Shown here piece by piece: positions 41,668 to 49,161 of a stretch of 64,000 nt of DNA (its first letter is position 1; each line of letters begins with the position of its first letter). The stretch lies in IMG/VR virus record IMGVR_UViG_3300042882_000890, positions 1 to 64,000 of that record; one strand, given 5' to 3'. Under the pieces are notes generated by a model. It was not told where the DNA came from. It made no database searches and saw only the letters and a list, made by a program, of their open reading frames with translations. The translations under genes and the position numbers were made by a program. This DNA is from a virus.

Positions 41668-41730
41668 ATGCTGTTATGGATAATTTTGTTAATAAGTATT
41701 TTGTATTTGTTGACTAGGAAGGCGAATTAA
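41668..41730 (+). CDS. Very small membrane peptide candidate
   Basis: A 20-residue frame: one hydrophobic helix followed by TRKAN. Low confidence because of size. Confidence 0.3.
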   Translation: MLLWIILLISILYLLTRKAN

Positions 41731-41742
41731 TTTGTAAATTTG
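41706..41742 (+). promoter_or_regulatory. Promoter upstream of the dimer glycosylase
   Basis: TAAATTTG at 41735-41742 is a good -7; candidate -33 TTG at 41710 gives slightly long spacing. Confidence 0.55.
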
Positions 41743-41746
41743 CAGA

Positions 41747-41809
41747 ATGATATTATATATAATCGGGGCTGTTATATTCTTTTGGATATACAGCAACACA
41801 AAAGACTAA
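41747..41809 (+). CDS. Very small membrane peptide candidate
   Basis: A 20-residue frame with one hydrophobic helix followed by YSNTKD, directly downstream of a -7 element and just upstream of the glycosylase gene. Confidence 0.3.
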   Translation: MILYIIGAVIFFWIYSNTKD

Positions 41810-41814
41810 AAATT

Positions 41815-42231
41815 ATGACGAGAATTTCAGTTGGTGTTAGAGCAGTAGAATTGTGTGATGCACACTTAATCAAAGAGAGAGTTGAATTAGTTAGGATTCC
41901 TAACGCAGTAAGAACAGGTAAAGCAGTAATCAAGGACATACCAAAAGAGTTTACTCTAGGTACCGGACACGTTAAGTTCTTCTACGATAAAATGGGATAC
42001 TTACATCAGCGATATATCGAATTGACAGAAGAGTGTATTACTAGAGGTTTTAACACCACAGATTTCTCAGATAGTTTTGAGGGCATTTCTCCCTCGCTGT
42101 GGAAAAATTACAATGAAACAACAAAAGACAGAAAAATAGTAGTTCAGAGAGTAAACGAAAGATTACTAGGTATGAAAAACCTAAAGTACAATCGTATGCC
42201 GGTAGAAGTCCAACAAGTTTTAATTAAGTAA
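41815..42231 (+). CDS. denV: Pyrimidine-dimer DNA glycosylase/AP lyase (T4 endonuclease V type)
   Basis: The ATG at 41815 gives 138 residues, the length of T4 DenV. The N-terminus MTRIS matches DenV, in which the amino group of Thr 2 is the catalytic nucleophile, so this start is strongly preferred over one 75 bases upstream. The catalytic Glu fits Glu 24 (RVELVRIP). The segment LGTGHVKFFYDK and the following RYIELTEECITRGFN are close to the T4 protein. It excises UV-induced cyclobutane dimers. Confidence 0.92.
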   Translation: MTRISVGVRAVELCDAHLIKERVELVRIPNAVRTGKAVIKDIPKEFTLGTGHVKFFYDKMGYLHQRYIELTEECITRGFNTTDFSDSFEGISPSLWKNYNETTKDRKIVVQRVNERLLGMKNLKYNRMPVEVQQVLIK

Positions 42232-42232
42232 T

Positions 42233-42469
42233 ATGAAGACAGTAATCCACGTTAATCAGCACGTTGTAAAAGCTAACAAAAAGAACGGTACAGAAAATCC
42301 GGTTCTTACTTGTAAGACTTACAAAGAAAATATATATGCCAAAGAGATAGAAATCCTTGATGATAGTGGGAGCGTAGTAGCGAAAGTTATTTACAGCCCC
42401 GACAAACCGTTATCTTGTGGTGCTAGAGTTTGGATAGAAACTCACTACGAAGTGAGGGTAACAAAATAA
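42233..42469 (+). CDS. Small beta-rich protein
   Basis: A 78-residue basic protein (MKTVIHVNQHVV), one base after the glycosylase stop. Function unknown. Confidence 0.65.
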   Translation: MKTVIHVNQHVVKANKKNGTENPVLTCKTYKENIYAKEIEILDDSGSVVAKVIYSPDKPLSCGARVWIETHYEVRVTK

Positions 42470-42560
42470 AAACTCGTTGCTAGATAGAAATCCTTTCAAA
42501 CTCTGAAATGTAGGTCGTTACTTTGGTCGTTTCGCTGTTGTCGTAGCAATGAGTAAGATA

Positions 42561-42578
42561 TTCATAGTAGGCACAAAA
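42561..42578 (+). repeat. CATAGTAGGCACAAAAA leader element, copy 2
   Basis: The same 17 bases as near 36665, again a few bases before an ATG. It lies in a 200-base gap (42470-42666) that also contains the hairpin GGTGAT/ATCACC and no clear gene. Confidence 0.6.
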
Positions 42579-42666
42579 AGTAATATGAGTGACAATCCGG
42601 AAAGACGGATTTAATTTTAAGTCTAATAGCGGTGATTATCACCGGTAACTATAAAAAGAATAAATT

Positions 42667-42774
42667 ATGAAATTATTTGTATTAGGAGTTATAATCGGTT
42701 TTACGTTTGGCATTCTAGTAATTGGATTCTTGTGGGTAAAAACATTAAAAAAAGTTAGTAATCAAAAAAAGTAA
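42667..42774 (+). CDS. Small one-helix membrane protein
   Basis: A 35-residue frame with one hydrophobic helix (about 3-25) and a basic end. It precedes the spanin-like pair by three bases, so a lysis role is possible. Confidence 0.5.
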   Translation: MKLFVLGVIIGFTFGILVIGFLWVKTLKKVSNQKK

Positions 42775-42777
42775 ATT

Positions 42778-43155
42778 ATGAAAACATTATTAAACGGGTT
42801 AAATCCCTTGTCTTTTAGAACAAAAGTATATATAGCTACCGCTATTGCATTTTTGTTGCTTCTAGTAGCTTGTATCTTACTCTACCGGAGTAATCAAAAC
42901 GCAAAGAACGAACTAAAAATAGACAAAGTAGAAAAAGAAAAAGAAGTAACAAAAGAAGAAGTAAAACAATGGAACGATAAAATCGATTCCCACAACAAAG
43001 AGTTCATAGAAACTCAAAAAGATTTAGTAAACAAAGCAAAAGAAGTTCGTAAAAACACAAAACCTAGTAAATTACCTAATTATGAAAAACCTGTTATCCA
43101 TTCTCGCAGTTACAATGATATGCTTGACACCTTGCTTATCGCACAGCCAAACTAG
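42778..43155 (+). CDS. Spanin-like inner-membrane protein candidate
   Basis: A 125-residue protein with one transmembrane helix (about residues 17-41) followed by a charged coiled coil of about 60 residues, the plan of phage i-spanins (Rz). The end overlaps the next gene by 74 bases in another frame, as Rz and Rz1 genes often do. It would span the periplasm to help disrupt the outer membrane. Architecture-based inference. Confidence 0.6.
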   Translation: MKTLLNGLNPLSFRTKVYIATAIAFLLLLVACILLYRSNQNAKNELKIDKVEKEKEVTKEEVKQWNDKIDSHNKEFIETQKDLVNKAKEVRKNTKPSKLPNYEKPVIHSRSYNDMLDTLLIAQPN

Positions 43156-43534
43156 AAGTTTAAATACTCCGGAGCGTGTCGAAGCACTCTACAAGATTAA
43201 CGAACAGCGTAAAGCATATTACAAACAGATTCAAGACTGTAAAAATCGCTACAATGCTGAAGTGTCTAAGTACGAAAAAGCATTAGATTCCATTACGAGT
43301 ATAGCGGTTCAAATGGGGGAGAAGAGTGAAGAGTTTGTATCACATAACCTAGACCTACAAGAGGGGCTATTAGGCTCTTTGAAGAAACAAGAGCAACAAG
43401 AGATTGAATTAGCTAAGCTAAAAGCTAAAAGGAAGAAGCGTTTTGGGGTAGGTCTTTACGGGGGGTATGATGCTTTTCACACAAATTGGAGTGCTGGGGC
43501 AAGTTTAAACTATAATCTTTTTTATCTGTTTTAG
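43082..43534 (+). CDS. Exported coiled-coil protein, spanin partner candidate
   Basis: A 150-residue protein with a signal peptide (MKNLLSILAVTMICLTPCLSHS), then a long coiled coil and a Gly/Tyr-rich beta end (GVGLYGGYDAFH). The signal peptide has no proper lipobox, so it is probably cleaved rather than lipidated. The last 30 residues could insert in the outer membrane as strands. It starts inside the preceding gene. Confidence 0.65.
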   Translation: MKNLLSILAVTMICLTPCLSHSQTRSLNTPERVEALYKINEQRKAYYKQIQDCKNRYNAEVSKYEKALDSITSIAVQMGEKSEEFVSHNLDLQEGLLGSLKKQEQQEIELAKLKAKRKKRFGVGLYGGYDAFHTNWSAGASLNYNLFYLF

Positions 43535-43542
43535 TACATCTT

Positions 43543-43689
43543 ATGAAAATAATCTATATGGAACAGACCTTAAAGCTTATAGCCAAGACACAAGGTGTCG
43601 AAGTAGCCAAAGCAATAGAAAAAACGGGGGAGATAAAATATCTAAAAGATGCTCCATATTTAGTTGTAGAATTAGAAAAGATTTTGTAA
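43543..43689 (+). CDS. Small unknown protein
   Basis: A 48-residue frame (MKIIYMEQTL) that ends within a -7 element at 43687. Function unknown. Confidence 0.5.
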   Translation: MKIIYMEQTLKLIAKTQGVEVAKAIEKTGEIKYLKDAPYLVVELEKIL

Positions 43690-43694
43690 CTTTG
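43663..43694 (+). promoter_or_regulatory. Promoter
   Basis: TTG at 43664-43666 and TAACTTTG at 43687-43694, 20 bases apart. Confidence 0.6.
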
Positions 43695-43714
43695 CAGTCT
43701 TAATAAAAAACAAT

Positions 43715-44203
43715 ATGTCAGAAAAAGTATTAAAGGTATCCGACCTTGTAAAATTCTCGGAGAATGATTACCTAGAAACAAAAAAGACTCTAAAGGTAAT
43801 GGACGGTATGGTGCAAGAGTATGTAGGCAGTATTGATAACTTAGACCAGTTAGAAGACTTAAAGAAGAGGTTTAACGGGTACCTTGTATATCTAGCCGGA
43901 TATTACAGTAAAATTAGATGTTTTAGAGAAAACTTCGAGTACTTAGAGGCTCAGAGAAAGCGTATTAAAAGCGAGGCGATAGAAGACTTAATCAGAAATA
44001 GCGAAATAAAGCTAACTCAATCTGCCGCTGAGAAAGTTGTGTATTCACACCCGTATTACACAGAGCGAGTTAGTTTATTAGAACAGCTAAAAAGATTCTT
44101 CTACTTAACCGAATTTAGTTACAACAACTACCAAGACGTTCAGAGAAGTATCTATCAGAGTATATCAGTATTATCAAAAGAAAAACAATCAACAATATCA
44201 TAG
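43715..44203 (+). CDS. Unknown helical protein
   Basis: A 162-residue, nearly all-helical protein (MSEKVLKVSDLVKF) with coiled-coil-like charge patterns. Function unknown. Confidence 0.7.
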   Translation: MSEKVLKVSDLVKFSENDYLETKKTLKVMDGMVQEYVGSIDNLDQLEDLKKRFNGYLVYLAGYYSKIRCFRENFEYLEAQRKRIKSEAIEDLIRNSEIKLTQSAAEKVVYSHPYYTERVSLLEQLKRFFYLTEFSYNNYQDVQRSIYQSISVLSKEKQSTIS

Positions 44204-44204
44204 T

Positions 44205-44636
44205 ATGGGAAGTGTAATGGGACACATAGAATGTCCAAGATGTAAAAGCGAAGAGTGTTTCGAGGATTATTATTACAAGACGGGGGAAGAGTATGTAAGC
44301 TGTCCGGATTGTGGTTATTCTAGGTCTTTTGTGTATGAGAGAGATGAAGAGGGGAATCTTATTAAAAAAGACGAGAGTAAAGGTTACGAGTTCGACAATC
44401 TAGTAGCAAAAGAAAATTTGTTGGAAGAACCTTTCGGGGCGTATATTATACGGTACAACAGTGGTGTTGGTTCGGGGGGAGCAATACCAACAGAAGACGA
44501 CTACAATATGTTTGTGTCAGACATAGTATCTTTGACCAATCAGCCAGACCATGAAATGGAGAGTGTAGTTGTCAGCAGATTTGTTGACGGGGAAATTAAA
44601 AAAGAAACAATATGGGAAACCGTTAATAAAGAATAA
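44205..44636 (+). CDS. Zinc-ribbon protein
   Basis: A 143-residue protein starting with a zinc ribbon: CPRCKS (residues 8-13) and CPDCGY (about 31-36). The rest is acidic. Possibly binds nucleic acid or RNA polymerase. It overlaps nothing and follows the previous stop by one base. Confidence 0.7.
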   Translation: MGSVMGHIECPRCKSEECFEDYYYKTGEEYVSCPDCGYSRSFVYERDEEGNLIKKDESKGYEFDNLVAKENLLEEPFGAYIIRYNSGVGSGGAIPTEDDYNMFVSDIVSLTNQPDHEMESVVVSRFVDGEIKKETIWETVNKE

Positions 44637-44638
44637 TT

Positions 44639-45031
44639 ATGAAAAAGTTAATTTTATTTTTGCTGTTGGTTCTAACAATCAACACAACATTCGCACAAGA
44701 AACACCACAACAGTTCAGACGAGTTTATTCAGAAATAGCTATCATAAAAGGCGATGATGTTTCAAGAGCAAAATCTGAAAATACTATCCTTTTTAACTAC
44801 GGTAACGAGGCAGTAATAAAAATGTATATGGCAGACGGTTCTATTAGATACTTCGACCAAGTAGCAGAAAGAGGTGAGGGTAATACCGAGGGGGGTATGG
44901 GTTACAATGGTGCTATGTTTAAAGATAGATATCAAGGTATGACAGTTTACGTACAGCTTTTTGAAGACCGGCAATACGGTGTTAGGTTGATTTTTAAGAA
45001 TGGGGATATGATACAATTTTTTGAGTACTAA
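44639..45031 (+). CDS. Exported protein of unknown function
   Basis: A 130-residue protein with a clear Sec signal peptide (MKKLILFLLLVLTINTTFA, cleavage before QE). The mature part is beta-rich. It starts two bases after the upstream stop and shares one base with the next start. A periplasmic role is likely. Confidence 0.7.
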   Translation: MKKLILFLLLVLTINTTFAQETPQQFRRVYSEIAIIKGDDVSRAKSENTILFNYGNEAVIKMYMADGSIRYFDQVAERGEGNTEGGMGYNGAMFKDRYQGMTVYVQLFEDRQYGVRLIFKNGDMIQFFEY

Positions 45032-45312
45032 TGAAAAACATACACGTATTACCACAAGAAGAACCTAAACAAACAGATGAAAAAGGAAGACCTATGACTT
45101 ATTGGGGTGGATTAGAAGAACCTAAAAAAGAAACACTTGAAGAAGTTGCTGAAAATTTTTGGTTAAATGATGATTCTATGACTGATAATGACAGAATATC
45201 TTATGTAAATGGTTTCTTAGCTTGTGCTAAATGGCAACAAGAACAGATAGGTAAGTCAGAATTTCTACAAAGATTAAGAGCAACATTATCTGACACGTTT
45301 AAAAAGAAATAA
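45031..45312 (+). CDS. Modular small protein with ETLEEVAEN and KWQQEQ segments
   Basis: A 93-residue protein. The central ETLEEVAENFW and the later GFLACAKWQQEQ followed by a C-terminal FKKK are segments that recur in other proteins here (45314, 56166). This is the small modular family common in Bacteroidota phages; function unknown. Confidence 0.7.
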   Translation: MKNIHVLPQEEPKQTDEKGRPMTYWGGLEEPKKETLEEVAENFWLNDDSMTDNDRISYVNGFLACAKWQQEQIGKSEFLQRLRATLSDTFKKK

Positions 45313-45313
45313 G

Positions 45314-45646
45314 ATGAAACAAGAAACACCAAAAACATTCAAAGAATTGTTTGCCAACACAGGTATAGAACCAACAACAAATGAGAATGGTAACATACAA
45401 TATAATTTTAAAGCTACTATTAAAGAAAAATCTAAACAAGAAACACTTGAAGAAGTTGCTAAAAATTATGCAAACTATAATGAACAAATAAATAAAGCAG
45501 TACAAGAAGCAGTAAAATTTGGTTATAAATTAGGACAAGAAAAAAGTTATAGTGAAGAAGAAGTAATTAAGATTGTAGAAAAAAGCAGAGAAACAGGATT
45601 AACTGCTGAATTTTTACTTTTAACTGAACAATTTAAAAAGAAATAA
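45314..45646 (+). CDS. Modular small protein with ETLEEVAKN and YSEEEVI segments
   Basis: A 110-residue protein. It has QETLEEVAKNYAN in the middle and YSEEEVIKIVEK near the end, then TEQFKKK. The YSEEEVI...FKKK end also occurs in the protein at 53513. Function unknown. Confidence 0.7.
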   Translation: MKQETPKTFKELFANTGIEPTTNENGNIQYNFKATIKEKSKQETLEEVAKNYANYNEQINKAVQEAVKFGYKLGQEKSYSEEEVIKIVEKSRETGLTAEFLLLTEQFKKK

Positions 45647-45647
45647 T

Positions 45648-45743
45648 ATGGTAGAAGGTTATTGGAAAAAAGAAGATAGAGATGCGAGAATGTATTTTTA
45701 TTATGATGTTATTTTAGGATTAGTTTATTATTCAGGAATTTAA
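45648..45743 (+). CDS. Very small protein candidate
   Basis: A 31-residue frame (MVEGYWKKED) after the repeated TTTAAAAAGAAATAATATG start signal; a truncated member of the modular family is possible. Confidence 0.4.
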   Translation: MVEGYWKKEDRDARMYFYYDVILGLVYYSGI

Positions 45744-45754
45744 AAAGAAATAAG

Positions 45755-46075
45755 ATGATAAAAAAATTAACGGGTGCAATACTAATGAGATTAGGCATCA
45801 AAAGAGCAGTAGCTCACGCAAACGTGGAAGTAAAAGGTTGGTCAGACCAAGCCTACAATTACCTACTAGATTACGCTACAAAACACTCACAGTTTATGGT
45901 GGAAGATGTACGGGAAGCATCTAAGGGTGTTATACCGGTTCCTCCAAGTACGAGAGCGTGGGGTGGAGTTGTTGTCCGAGCATCAAGAGCCGGAGTAATC
46001 AGAAGAAAGGGTTTCCAAAATGTTAAAAACACCAAGGCACATTGCACACCGGCAACTTTGTGGGAAGTAATCTAG
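45755..46075 (+). CDS. Winged-helix-like protein
   Basis: A 106-residue basic protein. The pattern AYNYLLDYATKH, EDVREAS, STRAWGGVVVRASRAGVIRR and a final His/Trp segment is typical of small phage winged-helix proteins. DNA binding is likely. Base usage is less AT-rich than the neighbours on either side. Confidence 0.65.
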   Translation: MIKKLTGAILMRLGIKRAVAHANVEVKGWSDQAYNYLLDYATKHSQFMVEDVREASKGVIPVPPSTRAWGGVVVRASRAGVIRRKGFQNVKNTKAHCTPATLWEVI

Positions 46076-46080
46076 AAGTT

Positions 46081-46455
46081 ATGGAAAAAGAATTTATCCC
46101 TTACGCAGAAGCATTAGCATTAAAAGAATTAGGATTTGATGAACCTTGTTTTGCTTATTATGGTGAAATTAATGGTGGAGAAATTATGTTGTTTCTTAAA
46201 AAGAATTTTGATAATCAAGCATTATATTTTTTAGCACCACTTTACCAACAAGCATTTAGATGGTTTAGAGAGAAGTATGGTTTAGATAGTTGGGTATATA
46301 AATCAAGAGATTACGCTTATTTTTATTCTATACTTAAAGATAGTAGATATTTATCTCCAAGTATTGAATTTAATTCATACGAAGAAGCAGAACTTGAATG
46401 TCTCCGTAAATTAATAGAAATAGTAAAAGAAAAGTTTGCACAATTAAAAAATTAG
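46081..46455 (+). CDS. Conserved Bacteroidota phage/plasmid small protein
   Basis: The ATG at 46081 gives 124 residues. The body EALALKELGFDEPC...PLYQQAFRWFREKYGL is a recurrent accessory protein of Bacteroidota mobile elements as I remember it; no function is known. Confidence 0.7.
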   Translation: MEKEFIPYAEALALKELGFDEPCFAYYGEINGGEIMLFLKKNFDNQALYFLAPLYQQAFRWFREKYGLDSWVYKSRDYAYFYSILKDSRYLSPSIEFNSYEEAELECLRKLIEIVKEKFAQLKN

Positions 46456-46466
46456 TTGTAATTTTG
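46435..46466 (+). promoter_or_regulatory. Promoter for the nuclease pair
   Basis: TTTG at 46435-46438, 20 bases, TAATTTTG at 46459-46466. Confidence 0.75.
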
Positions 46467-46491
46467 CACAGAATCTAAAAATATATAAAAA

Positions 46492-47565
46492 ATGAAGTTA
46501 TTAAGAGACATTCCTACAAGACATTTTGTAGCGATTGACATTGAGACAGTGAGAATTGTCGAGAAGTACGAGGACTTATCCGATGAGTGGAAGTCAGCGT
46601 GGGAGTACAAGAACAAACAGTCCGGAGAGGTGCCTTTCTTTGAGGAGTTGTCAGACAGTTGGGAAAAAACAGCATCTTTGTATGCGGAGTTCAGTAAAGT
46701 TTGTGCTGTCAGCGTGACGTTCTTATCTAAAAGTGAAGACAAATTACTTTGTAAAGAGTTCTTCGGTACGGAAGAGAGTGTACTATTATATCAGTTAGGA
46801 GAGTTTTTAAACCAAATCTCTGGTAGTAGCAAAGATTTCAGATTGGTAGGACATGCCGCTAAGTACTTTGATTACCCTTTCTTATGTAAAAGGTATATCA
46901 TCAACAGTCTAGTAATACCGACATTGCTAGATACAGCCCACTTAAAACCTTGGGAAAGCAGAAACCTTTGTACCAATGCAGACATTTGGAAAATGGGTGG
47001 TACGGGTGCCGGTAGTTCTTTACAAGCGTTGTGTACTTCCTTGGCAATCCCAATCAGTAAGGTTGATTTAGTTGGAGATGAGGTTGGTAATGCGTATTAC
47101 AGAGGAGAGGTAGAGAGAATTGCTCACTATTGTTCACTTGACACTATTGCTACGTTCAACGTAATTCGTAGAATTAAAGCAGAGAGAATCTTTCAGTTTG
47201 ATGAAGTATCTTACCTAGACAGAAAAGAAAAGTCTAATGTAGCCAAACCGGTTGCTAAAAAAGAAGCTGTTGCTAAAAAGACCGCTACTAAAAAAGAGGT
47301 TGCTGAGAAAAGAGAGCCGGAAGATGTGTTGTTTGAGAAGTTACCTATACTTCACAGAATCTTAAATGCCACGGAGATACTTCCGGAAACAAGACAAGAG
47401 TTAGAGGCTTTGTTAAAGAAGAAAAAGATGACTAAGAAAGACCGAGTTATCGTGGAAGACATATTAGTTAATCTGTATGTTAACAGCGAGATGTTTAAGT
47501 CTGACAAGCCGGAAGTAAAAGAGAGTAAAAAAGCCGAGATTAAAGAAATTTTAGATAGTATATAA
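46492..47565 (+). CDS. DEDD-family 3'-5' exonuclease
   Basis: A 357-residue protein. Exo I is FVAIDIET (Asp and Glu near residues 15-17), Exo II is GHAAKYFDYPF and Exo III is AHYCSLDTIAT. The pattern matches the exonuclease domain of family B polymerases encoded as a separate protein. A Lys/Ala-rich linker and a helical end follow. It would degrade single-stranded 3' ends in repair or recombination. It shares one base with the next gene. Confidence 0.85.
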   Translation: MKLLRDIPTRHFVAIDIETVRIVEKYEDLSDEWKSAWEYKNKQSGEVPFFEELSDSWEKTASLYAEFSKVCAVSVTFLSKSEDKLLCKEFFGTEESVLLYQLGEFLNQISGSSKDFRLVGHAAKYFDYPFLCKRYIINSLVIPTLLDTAHLKPWESRNLCTNADIWKMGGTGAGSSLQALCTSLAIPISKVDLVGDEVGNAYYRGEVERIAHYCSLDTIATFNVIRRIKAERIFQFDEVSYLDRKEKSNVAKPVAKKEAVAKKTATKKEVAEKREPEDVLFEKLPILHRILNATEILPETRQELEALLKKKKMTKKDRVIVEDILVNLYVNSEMFKSDKPEVKESKKAEIKEILDSI

Positions 47566-48257
47566 TGACAAAAGAAAAAATGCTAGACTTACCAAAAGTC
47601 TATGAGAACGAGGGTGGTAATTATCCTCAACACGTAAACAAGCCGAAACTATCTTACTCAGCCTACAATTCTTTTTGTGAGGAGAGTTACAAAGGGGAGT
47701 TCTTTGCTAATTACTTCTTAGGTATTCGAGGCGAGGGTAATATCTTCACGGAGTATGGAAGTAAGTGTGGAGAGTATTTAGAGAAGCTAGAGAAGTCAGA
47801 TTTATCAGAGTTCGACATCTCAGTCCTAGAAAAGATTGAACGCCCTGAGAATGCTCGTTATGAGGTAGAAGTTGTAATCGACAGAGGTTCTTACGTTATC
47901 CAAGGGTTTATTGACCAAGAGTACAAAACCATAAATGGGTTACTAGTAATCAAGGATTTAAAAACCGGAGCGATTGACAAAAAAGCCAAAGACTATGCTG
48001 GGGGAGATTACCAACAGACAACTCTTTATGCTCACCAAAGAACATTAGAGGGGGAGAATGTAGTTTATTCAGGAGTTATGCTTTTAGACCGCAAAGGAAA
48101 TGGTGCCGAAAAACACCCACTAAGACTTACTGGAGAGATTGCAGACATTCCTACACCTTATTCTAAAGAGAGAGCAGAAGAGTTCTTACAGAAGTTTGAC
48201 AAGGTAGCAAAGCAGATTGAAGAGTACCACAAAGTTTACAAAAAATATTTTAAATAA
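47565..48257 (+). CDS. PD-(D/E)XK nuclease (Cas4/RecB-like)
   Basis: A 230-residue nuclease. The core is VIQGFIDQ (Asp), then VIKDLKTG (D-x-K) and YQQTTLYAHQ (the QxxxY motif of RecB-type nucleases). No four-Cys iron-sulfur cluster is seen, unlike most Cas4. Together with the upstream exonuclease it would process DNA ends for recombination or packaging. Confidence 0.85.
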   Translation: MTKEKMLDLPKVYENEGGNYPQHVNKPKLSYSAYNSFCEESYKGEFFANYFLGIRGEGNIFTEYGSKCGEYLEKLEKSDLSEFDISVLEKIERPENARYEVEVVIDRGSYVIQGFIDQEYKTINGLLVIKDLKTGAIDKKAKDYAGGDYQQTTLYAHQRTLEGENVVYSGVMLLDRKGNGAEKHPLRLTGEIADIPTPYSKERAEEFLQKFDKVAKQIEEYHKVYKKYFK

Positions 48258-48259
48258 AG

Positions 48260-48291
48260 TTTGCAGGATTAAAAAATAAGTTGTACCTTTG
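48260..48291 (+). promoter_or_regulatory. Strong promoter for the RNA locus
   Basis: TTTGCAGG from 48260 and TACCTTTG at 48284-48291, 20 bases apart. Transcription would start near 48298. Confidence 0.8.
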
Positions 48292-48297
48292 CAAAAC

Positions 48298-48545
48298 AAA
48301 ATTAGAACATAACCTGTACCCCCGAAAAACTCGTATTAATGATAAGCAGGTTATCCCGACATAAAGGGGTAGGAGAATTAGGGAAAATAAAGATTATGAA
48401 TGTGGTGCGACTTCTGCACAGATAGCTTAAAAGTCAGTAAACGAGCAGATAACTGAACTGCCACACAATCTTTATCTGTGTAAATATAGTAAATAGACGT
48501 AAGGCAGAGGGTCTTGAGTTAAATCGGACATTCCCCCCTACATAG
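48298..48545 (+). ncRNA. Structured non-coding RNA candidate, first domain
   Basis: No gene is present. The 8-bp stem ATAACCTG/CAGGTTAT (48309-48316 with 48347-48354) is followed by a long-range pairing of ATAAAGATT and TGTGG with CCACA and AATCTTTAT (48387-48405 with 48461-48475). The sequence starts at a strong promoter. The class is not recognised; large phage RNAs near tRNAs such as ROOL or GOLLD should be considered. Confidence 0.6.
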
Positions 48546-48660
48546 GTAGCACGGAATTTATTTTTTAAGGTTAAACATTCAAACCTTTGTAATAGACTGT
48601 TAGGGGTCTTTAAGACGGAGTGCTACTTTACATAAAAGAAGTATTTTGCTTTACATAAAA

Positions 48661-48692
48661 AATGTTAATAGGTTAAACATTGAATACCTTTG
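48661..48692 (+). promoter_or_regulatory. Internal promoter in the RNA locus
   Basis: TACCTTTG at 48685-48692 with an AT-rich -33 region. A very similar block with AACCTTTG lies at 48568-48589, so the element is duplicated. Confidence 0.55.
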
Positions 48693-48699
48693 TAAACAA

Positions 48700-48970
48700 A
48701 AAGCCTGCCTTAATGAGGTCTGCGTTAAAAGACTTGGCTATAGTAGTCTGTTTACATAAAGATACATGCAGTAATGTATGAACGTGAGTTGCCTTGAGAA
48801 AGCAATAAATATTAAGAGTATTAAATTGATATACTACTCACGTAATGAGCCTCGGCAAGTAGTTAATCAGGTGTGAGTTCAGTAATCCTCCCAATTACAC
48901 ATCGAAAGGAGGTAGTTAACTACGTGACCCTACTCTTATGTCGCAAGACTATGGATAAGAAAGAGGGTGC
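48700..48970 (+). ncRNA. Structured non-coding RNA candidate, second domain
   Basis: The strand folds into ACGTGAGT/ACTCACGT (48782-48789 with 48836-48843), then GTAGTTAA/TTAACTAC (48859-48866 with 48916-48923) enclosing CCTCC/GGAGG, and a final two-part hairpin (48927-48968). Between the domains, TTTACATAAA occurs three times (48626-48757). It ends right before the lipoprotein gene, so it may be a long leader or an independent RNA. Confidence 0.6.
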
Positions 48971-48992
48971 TAAAATTTTAAATAAATAAAAA

Positions 48993-49157
48993 ATGAAAAA
49001 AGTATTTTTGGCATTAGCTGTTGTTATGGCGATTGCAGTTACAAGTTGTAAACCTGCACCGGCAGAAGTTACAGAAACTCCTACGACAGAAGTTGATACA
49101 CCAAGTGTGGATACAACAACAGTTGATACTACCACTACTGTAGATACAGCTGAGTAG
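48993..49157 (+). CDS. Small lipoprotein
   Basis: A 54-residue protein with a signal peptide and lipobox VTSC (Cys 19). The mature part is a Thr/Val/Asp/Pro repeat region. It is the only gene within the RNA locus. Short phage lipoproteins can block superinfection, and similar small lipoproteins occur in flavobacterial chromosomes; neither role is shown here. Confidence 0.75.
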   Translation: MKKVFLALAVVMAIAVTSCKPAPAEVTETPTTEVDTPSVDTTTVDTTTTVDTAE

Positions 49158-49161
49158 TATT

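Noticed and set aside
42596-42620. Short frame starting at the ATG after the second leader element
   Set aside because: It would encode fewer than ten residues and has no support.
48540-48630. tRNA from GGTAGCAC and the matching GTGCTAC
   Set aside because: The D-arm-like sequence has no T-arm or anticodon arm nearby; the pairing is a plain stem across a promoter-like block.
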